Below are positions 23,165 through 34,314 of a stretch of DNA of 64,000 nucleotides, in pieces. Position numbers and translations under genes: made by a program. Under the pieces are notes generated by a model, which was not told where the DNA came from, ran no database searches, and saw only the letters and a list, made by a program, of their open reading frames with translations. Numbering within the stretch: the stretch's first letter is position 1; every line of letters starts with the position of its first letter. This stretch comes from Phanerochaete sordida (Eukaryota > Basidiomycota > Agaricomycetes > Polyporales > Phanerochaetaceae): contig BPQB01000033.1 in assembly GCA_019973155.2 (NCBI GenBank), positions 124,001-188,000 on the forward strand. The letters run 5' to 3'.

Positions 23165-25585
23165 ATGTCTTACCCGCGGATTAAGGCGGGCAGCAAGGTC
23201 ATGCGAATGCATGCAAGCCCTCGCATTCCGACGCCTGCAGTTCAGGCTCCTCCGCCAAGCTCGAAAGAAATCACGATAATGACGAAACGGCGTATGGAGA
23301 AGGCAGAGCGCGACGAGCGAGTAGATATCACGAAGGCGCTGACCCCGGTCAAGACGTATGTCGTATTTTCATTTGCTCTCGCTTTGCACCGCGGCGACTT
23401 CGCGTGTATTTCAGGCTTCAGCCCGCACTTGACCAATTTTTCCTGCGCTATACACAATATCGCGCTTTGGGTTTCCTTTGTATGACATTGACAGAGCTAA
23501 CAACCTATGCACAGATACATGGGCGGTTTCACACGACCCCAAGACCTCCGAGTCTCCAACTGGTGGCCAGGAGGCGCATACATCGCGAAGGGCAAGGTCT
23601 ACGAGGCTCCACCGCCTGCTGCATACGAGCCACATACAGTCTTCCTCCTCGAAGCGCGATACTTGACCCGCCACGGTGTCGGTCGACAAGATTCGATCGA
23701 ATACGTCGTCGGTGTGTGCAGAGAGGGCGACCTACCAGATGTCCTCGCCAAGTACAACAGCTGGTCTTGCGACAAGGAACAGCTGGAGATCATGGACAAC
23801 GCCGTCTGGCCCTGGATCGAAAAGAAGAAGAAAAAGTCGGTCGTCTGGTGGGACAAGACAGAGTCGAGAAGTGACGTTCTCGCGCGCCGCCACAAGGAGA
23901 TCTTTGAGGCCCCTCTACCTGACGAAGTCGCCGAAACTTCCACCGCAGCTGGCGACTTGGCGTCCGCGCCGTCCCCACCAGCTTCGGCTTCGCGCCAAAC
24001 CTACATCCAGACGCGTGCGTACCATTCCTCTGCTCCGTCGCGTTCGGACTCCGACGAGAAGACTCGTACCACCCCGAGCGAGCGCGCCGCCGAGATACCC
24101 ACCTCCGCGTGGTCGCGCCCCCACAAGCCGTCGCAGGACGCAGACGACGACGTCGTCCCGGCATACTACGTTGAGCGCAGGCGCCAGCTAGACGAGATAG
24201 CGGAACGGAAGGAAGCCGAGGGCGGATTGATGGCTCAGCTCAGCGCCGGAATCCTCAGCGAAGGCATCGCAGCGCAGACGCGGCCTCGCGAGGAGAAGAT
24301 CCCCCCAGAGGTCGTCGAAGAAGACGGTACCGTGCGCCTCCCAAGCGGCTTCGAGCCCCCCACTCCCGCGACAGAGTTCCACCCTGTCGCTGCGCTGCCC
24401 GCTGTCGAGACCGACGACCCCGTTGTCAAACTCGGCAACATCACGTGGGAGGAGGCTCTCGCACCGTCCGACGCTGAAGCGGATGCCGAAGCGGTGGATG
24501 CTGCCGCTAGCGGCTCTTCCTCTCCAGCTTCGCGCGGTGTACGCGGCTTCCATACCAGCGCTGTCGCGCGCGCCCGCGAGGTACCTCTTCCCGACCTCGA
24601 CTCTCACGCAGCCTCGTCTTCACAGCGGCCCCTGAAGCGGCTGCCCAAGGACAGCGCACCGGTCAAACCCAAGCAGGCTCCGTTCTCTGTAGGGGCTAAG
24701 AACGAAGAACAGGAAGACGGCGACGATTTCTTCCTCGAGGGCGACGACGTTGTCGAGGAGGTTGGGGGCCCTGTGTCTCCCATTGCTGAAACCGTGCGCG
24801 ACTTCAACAGCCAGCTTCACGAGTACCGTGAGCAATACATGAAGACGCTTAAGGAGGAACCCTTCTGGCGGCCAGTGCTCACTGCTACATTCTCGACGCG
24901 CTCGCTCGCACTCACCTACGCCCGTCTCTCCCGCGCTCTCCCCCGCGGCCTTCCCTTCTACGCCAGCATCGACGAGGCCGACCGCAAGTACGGTCCTACC
25001 TTCAACTCGCGCATGCGCCAACTCCGTGTGCGTCGCATGCGCCAGCTCGCGCTCGACATCGCCCGCCGCCTACGCGGTGACTTCGGTGGTTTCCCCGGCA
25101 TCCGCTTTAGCCCGAGCGACCGCGGGCGTACGCTTGGGGGCGAGGGCCTCGAGGCGCCGATTCCGTCCGATAAACGCACAGTCCTCATCGGCGTCGCCGG
25201 CTGGGACTCGCGCGGCGAGGAGCTGCGCGAGGTGACGGAACAGGAGATCGCGGAACTCGAACTCGACGAGGGCTTCAACGTCTTCAGCCTCGACCAGTGG
25301 GGCCGCCGCATGGATGGCGTCGAGTGGAGACGCCCGCAGGCGCCGATCACCACCAAGGCGCTCTCGCGCGCCCTCGACAACGAGCTCGAGGGCCTCAGCC
25401 CCCGCGAGCGCAAGCTGAAGACGCTCGAGATCACCGAGCGCGAGGGCCGCAAGATCGCGTTTGCGCTCTCGCAGAAGAACCGCAACGTCCACTACCCGCA
25501 CAAGCAGCAGATGAGCCTCAAACAGTTCGATGCCGTAGAGGTCCCGGCGGCTATCGTACACGAGCCCAAGGGCGAGAAGGCGTAG
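23165..25585 (+). CDS. unrecognised 753-residue protein with mitochondrial presequence-like motifs
   Basis: Two exons, 23165-23355 and 23515-25585, form an intact frame of 753 residues. I do not recognise the family. The N-terminal ~190 residues look folded: GGFTRPQDLRVSNWWPGGAY, then HTVFLLEARYLTRHGV, then a Trp-rich WPWIEKKKKKSVVWW stretch. The middle (about 200-480) is low-complexity, acidic and Pro/Ser-rich. The C-terminal ~270 residues are again well ordered, with a strongly basic segment FNSRMRQLRVRRMRQLALD and acidic/aromatic LDEGFNVFSLDQWGRRMDG. Two internal sequences, AYHSSAPSR near residue 233 and GFHTSAVARA near residue 409, look like fungal mitochondrial presequence ends. A mitochondrial ribosome or RNA role is conceivable but unproven. 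Confidence 0.75.
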
Positions 25586-26110
25586 AGTTCTGCCCGCTTG
25601 CCCCCGTCATGTTCCCCTTTTTATTCTGCTCTCCTCGCTACTCGATCTTTTCTTGTTTGTACCATGTTGTATCCATTAGCCCTCCTCTACTCGCACATGC
25701 TTGTATATACCTGACGTATAATCACCACCCTATGCAACGTCGTGGCTTTTCTGCCCACCAAGTACAGTGGTGACCTTCGTGGCGCACAAAGTACCCCTTT
25801 TGAGATGCAGGTACGTCCCCGCGTTTTATTTCCCCTGCTGTCTCGTCTGATCAGATTTTTGCTTACCATGGATCAGCGAAGCTTCAGCTAGGACTAGGCT
25901 CATCGTCAGTCGTTCATGAGACCGTCTACGTTCTGATGATAGGCCTAGAGCATCGCCGCGGCCGACCGGGGGACGCGTCAGGAGTAAGATGGTAATCAAC
26001 CGAGCGTTACCTTGCAGTCGAGTCCAAATTTTGTCCACGCCCCAGAAGGCTAGCGCGTGTGACTCGTGAGTGGCATTGGTGATGGTGGGCCTGTATCGCT
26101 CAGCGTGCTC

Positions 26111-26150
26111 TTCCTTTCATCGCAGGTGAAAGGAATGCACATGAAAGGAA
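26111..26150 (+). promoter_or_regulatory. triple TGAAAGGAA element (one inverted, two direct copies)
   Basis: TTCCTTTCA at 26111-26119 is the reverse complement of TGAAAGGAA, which recurs at 26127-26135 and 26142-26150. The direct copies are 15 nt apart. The cluster ends 25 nt before TATAAAG (26175-26181), a textbook place for an activator or repressor site. Confidence 0.55.
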
Positions 26151-26174
26151 CGATATACGACAGGACAGCAAGGA

Positions 26175-26181
26175 TATAAAG
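26175..26181 (+). promoter_or_regulatory. TATA box
   Basis: TATAAAG 77 nt upstream of ATG 26258. Confidence 0.6.
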
Positions 26182-26257
26182 CCTCGACCTGCCAGTCGGG
26201 CATCGCATCGACTCCCCCACAGATTCCCCACTGCTGCTCTTTTGCAACCTGTCAGTC

Positions 26258-28290
26258 ATGGATAGGGACCCCGTCCGCCATGGCCAAGAGCAACAACGCC
26301 CTAACACCCCCCTTCCCGACCAACAGAACAATTCAGACGGCTCATTGCCACTCAACCGCGAGACATATACCGCCATGTTTGAGCGCATGTGGCGAGAGAA
26401 GCATGGACATCCATACACCAATGACGCTGTTCGGATACCCTACCCAGTGTCCTACGTGCGGCACCAGCCTGAGCCTGATCCACCCATGCGACCACCGCAG
26501 GACCTAAATCCCCACGCCCGACCTTTCGTTCCGGCGTCGAGCTTGCCACGGAGGGATGTGGTGCGACTAGAGCATCCATACGAGAGGCTGCCCGTGCCGC
26601 TCCTTCCCGTTCGCCCTTCCCCAGAGGAACGTGTTCCGATCCGCCATGGCGAAGGCGGGCGAGCGACGACGCCACTTCCCCCTCCGCCTCCCGCTATCGC
26701 ACTTCCGCCCCCGCCGCTCGTCACCATAAACCGTGCAGTCACTGCTGCTCCCTCCGTCTCAGCTCCACACCCTCGTTCCCAACACTCTACGACGCGCCCT
26801 GCGCAAACTGGCGGCGGCCAGCCCACGCGCAGTCAAGGTCAGGCACGCCAGCCGGCTCAGAAGCAGGACAAAGGAAAGCAGCGCGCTGCGCCGCCCACAG
26901 AAGCCCCGCCCGCGGGACCCCCTCTGCACGGCGCGGTGCCCGCAAACGACCTTGAGTTCACCATGATGCTGCCTGTTCGGCACATCCCTGCGCCGCCGCC
27001 GTCGCCGCATCTCATTGCGCGAAAAGCGCGGACATCGTTCCACACGTATCCAGGCACCACGGCGACGAAACCCGGTTTCGTAGAGTACCGGACATCGGAC
27101 GAGAAATGTTTTTGGTCTGAGTCTTTCGCGGGCCCTCGGCTGTCTCCTCCAGCGTTGCGCCCGGTCGGCTCCCAACAACCTCTGCCAACGGCACCTTTGC
27201 AGACTCCGCAGTCGATGAGTCCGCTATCTCAACGCATCCACCCTCCCTCGAGTGCTACGGCTGGCCCTGGAGTGCAGCCCCTGCCCCAACGTATGGCTGG
27301 TGCGGCACAGCGTCCACGCGAGGCGTCCAACGCCGGCATGGCGATGCACGCAGCTCCCGGGCGTGGTCAGATAAACGACGCCTGGGCTGGGACGGCGTAC
27401 CAGGACGCCAGGTCTCCGCAGCAGCAGCGCCCCGGCTGGGAGGCGTTAAGCACGGTGGTCGCGTTGCGATTTGCGGCGACTGAGACTGCTAACCAGCTCG
27501 CGGCCACGACAGCTCGTTCGACGCTGACTGCCGCCTCCGGGGGGCCTGCTGCTCCGTCGGAGACCCCGAGCCTGAATGCATTCATCAACAGGCTGCACGA
27601 GGCGACAAAAGACTGCAAGCGTCGCGAAGATCGTGCTGTACGTCTCTTATGGGGCTTTCAGGAGGCCCTTAGTGCGGGCGTATCGACAGTGAGCGATGCA
27701 GGCGACCGCGAGCTCTTCATGGGGGTGCTCAAGGACATTTCTTCATTGACGAGCTCTAAGCTCACCGAGCATCGCACCTCCTCCATGGTCCGCATGTCTA
27801 GGCACTGTACGTTTAGGACTTCACTGCTCTATTTCCTCCGCTTACTATTCTTCACCACGGTGCAGGCTCTGTTGCTCTGCAGACGGATCCTCAGACGGAT
27901 CCTCCTTCTAACTCGGACTTGGGCTCGTCTGAGCCTGCGCTTCCTCCGACGGTTTCTATTGCTGATCCACCTCGACCCTCCACGCCCCGTCCCTCCACAC
28001 CTCGTCCTGCCCCTGCAACACCCCATCGTCCCCATCAGAACTCGACATCGCCCGGGAAGTGTGCAGGGCAGACTCCTAAGAAGACGAAGAAGCGCAAGCG
28101 TGTCAACAGCTACAAGGACGACACGGATGAGAACCAGCGCGTGCAGGCAGACTCTGCTCTAAACGACCTCCAAGACCTCGAGCCGCAGAAGTCGGGGTCT
28201 CGATCGACTGAACCTACCATATCCGCCGTCACCACGTCCCCGAAACGCAAGTCGAAGAAGAAACGGAGCGAGAAGGTGGCGGCCAAGTAG
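26258..28290 (+). CDS. unrecognised proline-rich protein with basic C-terminus
   Basis: Two exons, 26258-27806 and 27866-28290, give an intact 657-residue frame. The family is not recognised. Residues 1-430 are rich in Pro, Arg and Gln (for example LPPPPPAIALPPPPLV) with no membrane helix. A moderately ordered helical segment at about residues 440-515 reads NAFINRLHEATKDCKRREDR then VRLLWGFQEALSAG. The C-terminal exon carries PSTPRPSTPRPAPATP repeats and two nuclear-localisation-type clusters (KKTKKRKR and KRKSKKKR). The composition points to a nuclear, mostly disordered protein. The strong TATA box and repeat element upstream suggest regulated expression. Confidence 0.7.
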
Positions 28291-28590
28291 CAGGCTGTGG
28301 CCGTGCTGGTAGCACTAGTTGAAGATCCTGCATATTTGTATGTACTGAATAAACTAGAATTATGGGTATGAAAAAGCTGGAAAATCGAGAACATAAGCGA
28401 TATCCAACGTCGAGCGGACGGTTCGCGGACGGTTCGAGCGGACGGTTCAGCGAGGTTTGACGGGAGGATCCTCGGCAAGTCCGCTCCGTGATCCGGTCTC
28501 TTTTAGCGCTCATTCTATTCGATTTCCTCGAATTTCTTGCTGACCAGTCATACCAAGCTGCAGATCGTCTCTTGATACCACACGCTCACC
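28291..28590. other. intergenic region containing a triple repeat
   Basis: 300 nt: 3' end of the proline-rich gene and promoter of the tyrosyl-tRNA synthetase, including the GCGGACGGTTC repeats. Confidence 0.6.
28414..28448 (+). repeat. three copies of GCGGACGGTTC
   Basis: Copies at 28414-28424, 28425-28435 and 28438-28448. The first two abut; GA separates the last. The cluster lies 143 nt before ATG 28591, so it may be a promoter element. Confidence 0.6.
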
Positions 28591-30179
28591 ATGGCCGACG
28601 CTGCGGCCAAGTTCGACCTCATTACCCGACGCCTCGACGAGGTGCTCGGCGGGCCGATCATCAAGACTATCCTTGACGAGGGTCGTACGCCCAAATGCTA
28701 CTGGGGTAAGTCATCTGCAATCCCCGAGGCCTGGACGCTTTAATTGACACGTATTCCCCAGGTACCGCACCAACAGGACGACGTACGTGATCACGACTAT
28801 AGATGCATCGGAAGCGCAGAGGAGTAACGGACATGCAGCTCACATTGGCTACTTCGTTCCTTTGACGAAGATTGCGGATTTCCTGCGCGCAGGTGTCGAG
28901 GTCACCATTCTTCTTGCTGGTGCGTCGCAATCCTGCTCGAGACTGCTCTTTCCCCTCATTTTCACCGTCCTTCCAGATGTACACGCGTTCCTCGACAACC
29001 TGAAGGCACCACTAGAACTTGTCGCGCACCGCACAAAATACTACCAGTTCGTGCTGCTCGCCGTCTTCAAGTCGCTCGGCATCCCCACAAACAAGCTCAA
29101 GTTCGTTGAGGGTTCCTCTTACCAGCTCACCAAGGAGTACAACCTCGACAACTACCGCCTCTGCGCCATCGTCACTGAGCACGATGCGAAGAAGGCTGGT
29201 GCAGAAGTCGTGAAGCAGGTCGAGAGCCCTCTGCTCAGCGGCCTTTTGTACCCTGGTCTGCAGGCTCTTGACGAGCAGTACCTTGACTGCGACTTCCAGT
29301 TTGGTGGCGTCGACCAGGTGCGTGCGTCGCATTCGCTCTCTGCATGCGACTGATAGTCCTGCAGCGCAAAATCTTCACCTTCGCCGAGCTCTACCTCCCG
29401 CGGCTGGGCTACAAGAAGCGTGCGCACCTCATGAACCCGATGGTGCCGGGGCTCGGCGGCGGCAAGATGTCCTCGTCGGACCCGAACTCGAAGATCGACT
29501 TCCTCGACCCGCCAGAGGCGATCCGCAAGAAGATCAAGGGCGCGTTCTGCGAGGAGGGCAACGTCGAGGAGAACGGCGTGCTCTCCTTCGTGCAGGCGGT
29601 GCTCATCCCCATCAGCGAGCTGCGCCTCGAGCGCGCGCGCGGCGACACCGGCGCGGACTCGGAGGAGGGCCAGGACGCGGCCGGCGACCAGACGCCGTTC
29701 ACGCTCGACGGCGCGCCCGAGGGCACCGTGTTCTCCGTCGGCCGCAAGGCGGAGTGGGGCGGGAACCTGCACTACGCGAGCTTCGCGGCGCTCCGCGACG
29801 ACTTCGCCGCGAAGAAGCTGCACCCGAAGGACCTCAAGACGGCCGTCGCGGACGCGATCGTCCGCCTGCTCACGCCCATCCGCGAGGCGTTCGAGGCGAG
29901 CGAGGAGTGGAGGACCGTCGAGAAGCTCGCGTACCCCGACTCGAACGCGAAGCCGGAGAAGGCCAAGAAGGTGCGTCTGCAGCGCACTCCGTAGAGGATA
30001 TTTTGTTCATGTGCCTCCAGGTGAAGAAGTACCACCCGCCACCTCCGGGCAAGGGCAAGAACGCCCAGAAGCCTGAGGATGGTGCCGCGCCTGTGCCGGC
30101 ACCACCATCGCAAGAAGCCGTGCAGGAGGCTGCTGCCGAGCTAGCGAAGGAGGACCCGAACCCGACGCCCGCAGCATGA
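28591..30179 (+). CDS. TYS1: tyrosyl-tRNA synthetase, cytosolic
   Basis: Six exons, 28591-28705, 28762-28782, 28839-28919, 28977-29317, 29365-29970 and 30021-30179, give 440 residues in frame. The enzyme charges tRNA-Tyr with tyrosine using ATP. Class I landmarks: CYWGTAPTGRPHIGYF holds the HIGH-equivalent (HIGY), [16 protein letters not shown] follows, QFGGVDQRK is the tyrosine pocket, and [17 protein letters not shown] holds KMSSS. The archaeal/eukaryotic cytosolic type is indicated by the overall order. The second exon is a 21-nt micro-exon coding the TAPTGR part of the ATP site. The tail ([16 protein letters not shown] to the end) is a basic then acidic extension lacking an EMAP-type domain. 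It is convergent with the DnaJ gene, 143 nt away. Confidence 0.95.
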
Positions 30180-30322
30180 GACGCATAGATCTATGCAAAA
30201 TGTACACTGTAGCAACTGACGTGGTGGGAATACATGTGGATGTATGCAAGAGTAGCTGATGCGACAAGTTAGGTGTGAGGCGCGTGTATGGTGAGTTCGA
30301 ACAAACGAGACGAGTGCGGCGT

Positions 30323-32018
30323 TCATGTCGCGCGCTGCGAGTCGCGCTTGCGGCTGCTCTTGGTCTCGACGCGCACGTACTCGCTCTCCTCGGGCGCGCC
30401 CTCGATCTGGTCCGCGTCCTTCTTCACGCCCATGTACGCCTCGCCGAGGATCTGCATCGCGACCGCGCGCAGCGTCGCCTTCTGCCGCGGCACCGCGGGG
30501 TCCTCGAGCACGCGGTCGCACGTCTCGCGCAGCACGGACTCGATCTCGAGCTTCGCGCCCTAACGGAAGGTGGAAAGGTGAGCGGGGGCGCGCGTGCGTG
30601 CGGCGTGGGGCGCACCTTGAACAGGGCCTGCACGCCCTTCTCCGCGGCCTGCTCCTCGAGCCGCCGCTTCTCGTCTGGCGACAGGTTGCCCGCGGCCTCG
30701 GCGGCCTGGATCTGCTCGAAGACCTGCTTGAGCTCCATCGCGGACCGGAGCGTCGAGACGCTGCGGCGCGTGAGCAATCGTCAGGGGCGGAGGGCAAGGT
30801 GCGCGACGTACGTCTCGCTGAAGACGTGGTATTTGCCCTGCACGTTGTGCACCCAGCCGCCAATGCCGAAGAGGGTCTGGTTCGACGCGAGGAAGTGCTT
30901 CGCTTTCGCGACGTAGACGAAGCCGATGGCCTGCAGAAGCTCGACGCCGAAGGACTCCCGCTTCAGGTCCCTGCGCACCACCGTCAAGTCTCAGCTGCAC
31001 AGAGAGAGGATGCCGCACGCACTCAGCCTCCAGAGCACATATCTGCTGGTAGCTCCGCGTGACCTCGACGTCGTTCGGAGTCGTCGCAGACTCCGCGAAG
31101 ATGCCGAGCTTGCGCTCGAGGTTCTCGACGAGCTTGTCGACGCGCTCCTTCCGCACCGCGGCTTTCTGGCAGTCTGTATGTATTCTCTCGCAGCAGCAGC
31201 AGGGCGGGCGGGCGTACCTCTGCGGCGATCTTGCGCGCCTTCTCGTCGCGGCGGGCCTTCTCCTCGGGCGAGACGATCTCGCGGCCCTTGGCGTCGCGCT
31301 GCACGGGCTTGCCCTCGGCGCCCTCGTCGTCGGCCTCCTGCAGCGCGGCCTTCATGTCGCGCGCGAGGCTGATGTGCCCGATGATGGGCACGAACCGCTC
31401 GCCGCCGAACATCGCGCCGAAGACCTCCTCCGGGTCGACGAAGCCGCCCTCGGGCTGCGACTCCTTCGACCCGAACTCGTTGTACTTCTTCCGCAGGGCA
31501 GGGTCCGAGAGCGTCTGGTACGCGATCGCGATCTCCTTGAAGCGTTCCTCCGCGAGCGGGTCGTCTGGGTTCTTGTCTGGGTGGAACTTGATTGCGAGAC
31601 GGCCTGGACACAGAAATTAAAATAGAGCACGCAGGCGAATAAGGTGCCACGCACGGTAGGCCTTCTTGATGTCGTCTGAAGTCGCGTCGATGGGGATACC
31701 GAGCAGGTCGTAGTACCCGGTCTCCAACGGCTTGTCGTCCGTACCGATCTTACGGCCTTTCCGAGGGGTGTCCTGGGACGGACCTGCACCAGAGTTCGTT
31801 CGCGCTGTTGCAGGATGGCTCTGCGTGCTGCCAATGATCTGAGAGGGATAGAATGCATGCGAGAAGATTGTTTGGCAGTTGTAGCACCGCACGCTGAGGA
31901 GTGTCCCCTGTCGCGGCGCGGGTGACGGCGCAGGGAATTCCACAGCCGTGTTACATTGCGAACATGTCGTCGCGATGAATGGTGCCGATGGTGGCCGCGA
32001 GTTGATAACGGTGCTCAT
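30323..32018 (-). CDS. DnaJ-X (Caj1/Djp1-type) Hsp40 cochaperone with N-terminal zinc ribbon
   Basis: Exons (minus) 31655-32018, 31218-31603, 31023-31165, 30812-30970, 30616-30760, 30323-30559 give an intact 477-residue protein. Residues 19-48 contain C-x2-C-x22-C-x2-C ([12 protein letters not shown] to RCYNCQTIF), a zinc-ribbon-like element. The J domain follows: [35 protein letters not shown] with the HPD tripeptide, then [37 protein letters not shown] and the downstream ~300 residues match the DnaJ-X domain of yeast Caj1 and Djp1, which deliver clients to Hsp70 and aid peroxisomal or membrane-protein targeting. The tail is charged, with no membrane helix and no Cys-rich central domain, so it is a class III Hsp40. 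Partner and client are unknown. Confidence 0.9.
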
Positions 32019-33026
32019 TCTGAGCTACTTTCGGGAATTATTGGGAGTCGTACAGTTGGTGGATGGTAGAGACAAGTCCGGGGGCAATGAGGTGGAGATT
32101 GCGTGGTCGTGACTGGCGTGAAATGCGTCGTAATGCAATGCAGAGAAGGAGAGCAGAGAGTGGTCAAGAACGTGAAGGTTCGCTTCCAAAGCACAGCAGC
32201 CAGGCGTCTGCATTTGCACTGCTGAGCCGACGTGTCCGCATTTGGTATACGGCGCATCAGATGGCAGAGATCCTGGGGCGGGAGGCAGCGGGCGGTGCCC
32301 TTTCGGGACAGCCTTGTCCTTCACAGAACCACGTTGCGTATGCCGAAGGAGGAGAGCGGGGCACTTGCACCAAATGCAGCGGCAGTATCTGGTATCTGTT
32401 CGTCTTGTGTCGAGGATAGCATTCTATCCTCCAGGCAATCGCTGATGACAAAAAAATCCCGTCGTATTGTCCTGCTCACAGAACGAGGCGCGGTCACTAC
32501 AGTTCTGGGGCCTGGTTTTCCACAACAAGCAAGGGAGTTGATCTTGTCTATCTAACCAGACACGTATTCAGTAACCGTTGTTGCTCTTGCTTGGATCTTC
32601 CAATCCTGCTGGTGAGCGATATCGCAGCTTAACGATGTATCTTCATGCTGACAACAATCCAACTTAGATACATTCTCGCGGACAACTAGGCAGAGTTACA
32701 CTCATCATATCTCACGGCGACACCGCCTTGTGTGCCGTGTCTCCATACCGGCGCATCCTGGTGCCATTGTCCTTGACGTGCACCGGCGATGACACTCCCT
32801 CTGTCCCAGGATGCGCGACGCGCGGACTTGCGTAGCACACCGCCACAGCACGTTGTCTGTACTGTATAGAGGTTGCGTAGCCCTCCGCGACGGATCTGGT
32901 CTAGCTAATTCCGGGTAAAATTCTGGGTTTACACATATAAAGCCAGATAGCGATGCGTGCTCTCCTGGCCAGTCGTTCACACCATCGCTCGCCTCTCACA
33001 TCCCACAGACCGCCTCTCACTCAAAC
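32019..33026. other. divergent intergenic region
   Basis: About 1.0 kb between the DnaJ start and the small membrane protein. Open frames on both strands near 32025-32450 overlap and match nothing. Contains the TATA box at 32936. Confidence 0.5.
32936..32942 (+). promoter_or_regulatory. TATA box of the small membrane-protein gene
   Basis: TATAAAG 91 nt upstream of ATG 33027, supporting the spliced model of that gene. Confidence 0.55.
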
Positions 33027-33757
33027 ATGGGGTGAGCCATCGCTGTTGCTCGCCGGTTATTATATTGCTGACGGCCGATGAAGAAACATTCTCAGCGGCC
33101 TCAGGCACAGCGAGAGCCTCGTACTCAGGGTGGTCGGATACGTGATCTCTGGTGCGCATATACCCTTCCTGCTCTGCCTTAGACCTCCCTGATTCACCTC
33201 TACAGGTGTAATTTGGCCGTTTGGATGTATGTATGGGGGTGTTATTGTTTTTGGCGGGCTCGCGATTGGTATGTAACCACGCATCTCGCCACATGCATAC
33301 AGCTAAGCGAGCACTCTCAGCGGGCCTGTGGTACCTCGTCCGGACCCCGCTTGTTCTCGCATGGAACGCCTACGCACTGTACGTACTCTACTTGTCCACA
33401 TTCCTCCGCTCACCGGCAGCCTACAGCACCAGCAACGCGCTGGAGAAGTGGCGGAAGTCCAGAAAGGCGCGCAAGCATGCAAACGAGGCGACACAGACAG
33501 ACGAGGTGGCGCTCGTCCCGACGATCAACAGCGAGAAGCATACAGCGCACCAGTCTGAGGGACGACCAGAGCAGCGAGAATCCCATGCTACCGAGGGCTC
33601 CCCTAGCTCGTCGCGCCCGAAGCTCTCTGTCCGCACACAGGGCGTTTGCAATACAGGGCTGCCGCCACCGTCGCTTGGGTCGCGGCTGCTACGCAGAAGG
33701 TCCCTTTTCCCGTCTTTGAGTGCACGGCAGACACTAACTATATCTTGCAGCTCTTGA
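33027..33757 (+). CDS. small membrane protein assembled from four exons, family unknown
   Basis: Exons 33027-33031, 33096-33151, 33206-33268 and 33303-33757 sum to an intact 192-residue frame. No single open frame shows this gene. The first exon is only 5 nt (ATGGG before GTGAGC). The protein begins MGGLRHSESLVLRVVGYVIS, has hydrophobic segments GYVISGVIWPFGCMYGGVIV and TPLVLAWNAYALYVLYLSTF, then a basic EKWRKSRKARKH and a Ser/Arg-rich tail. Two to three membrane passes are likely. A TATA box is well placed. A possible final intron (51 nt, good branch ACTAAC, acceptor TTGCAG, weak donor GTCCCT) at about 33699-33749 is a multiple of three, so both forms end at the same stop. No function can be assigned. 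Confidence 0.65.
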
Positions 33758-34314
33758 TCGTATGAGATCGCAGCCAACACTGCCAGCGAAGTATGTCTAT
33801 ATGCTCTTATGTACCATGCCTACCCATGCCGTTCTTTCTTCGTGGACTTGGACATTTGCGTACTTCTAGCGCATCGCACGGACTCACAACGGACATGAGA
33901 CACCTTGCATTATAGTGTACACCTGCCATTCATTACTTATTCATCAATTAACATTGTCCTCACTTCGCCTGATGGGTCCCTGGCCTACGCATACTTACCT
34001 GGAAGTCGAAAGACAGAACCTGTCCACCGCAGGAGCTATCCTACATAATTTGATATCACATCCTTCACATCACGGAATGGCATCCACAGATCCTGGTGCA
34101 CACTAAAGCTCTGATCCTCTATCGCACAGCAGCCTGAGATCACAGGGCGGGCAACAGCCTCTGACGCGAAATTATGATATAAAATACCCTACGGTACGGA
34201 ACAACAATATCCGAGTAGCAAGATGACCAGCAGAACTCCTAATACGTGTAGCATGTATGATTACCTTTAACTGTCTAAACCTCCGTCCAGTCTTCTCGAA
34301 GCCTCCGCAGGCTT
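33758..34314. other. convergent 3' intergenic region
   Basis: 557 nt, comparatively AT-rich, between two converging stops. No gene or clear element seen. Confidence 0.6.

Larger units (their letters stand above)
25586..26257. other. intergenic region with a compact promoter
   Basis: 672 nt. The left part is T-rich 3' UTR-like sequence. The right part contains the triple TGAAAGGAA element and a TATA box, listed separately. No gene seen. Confidence 0.6.
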
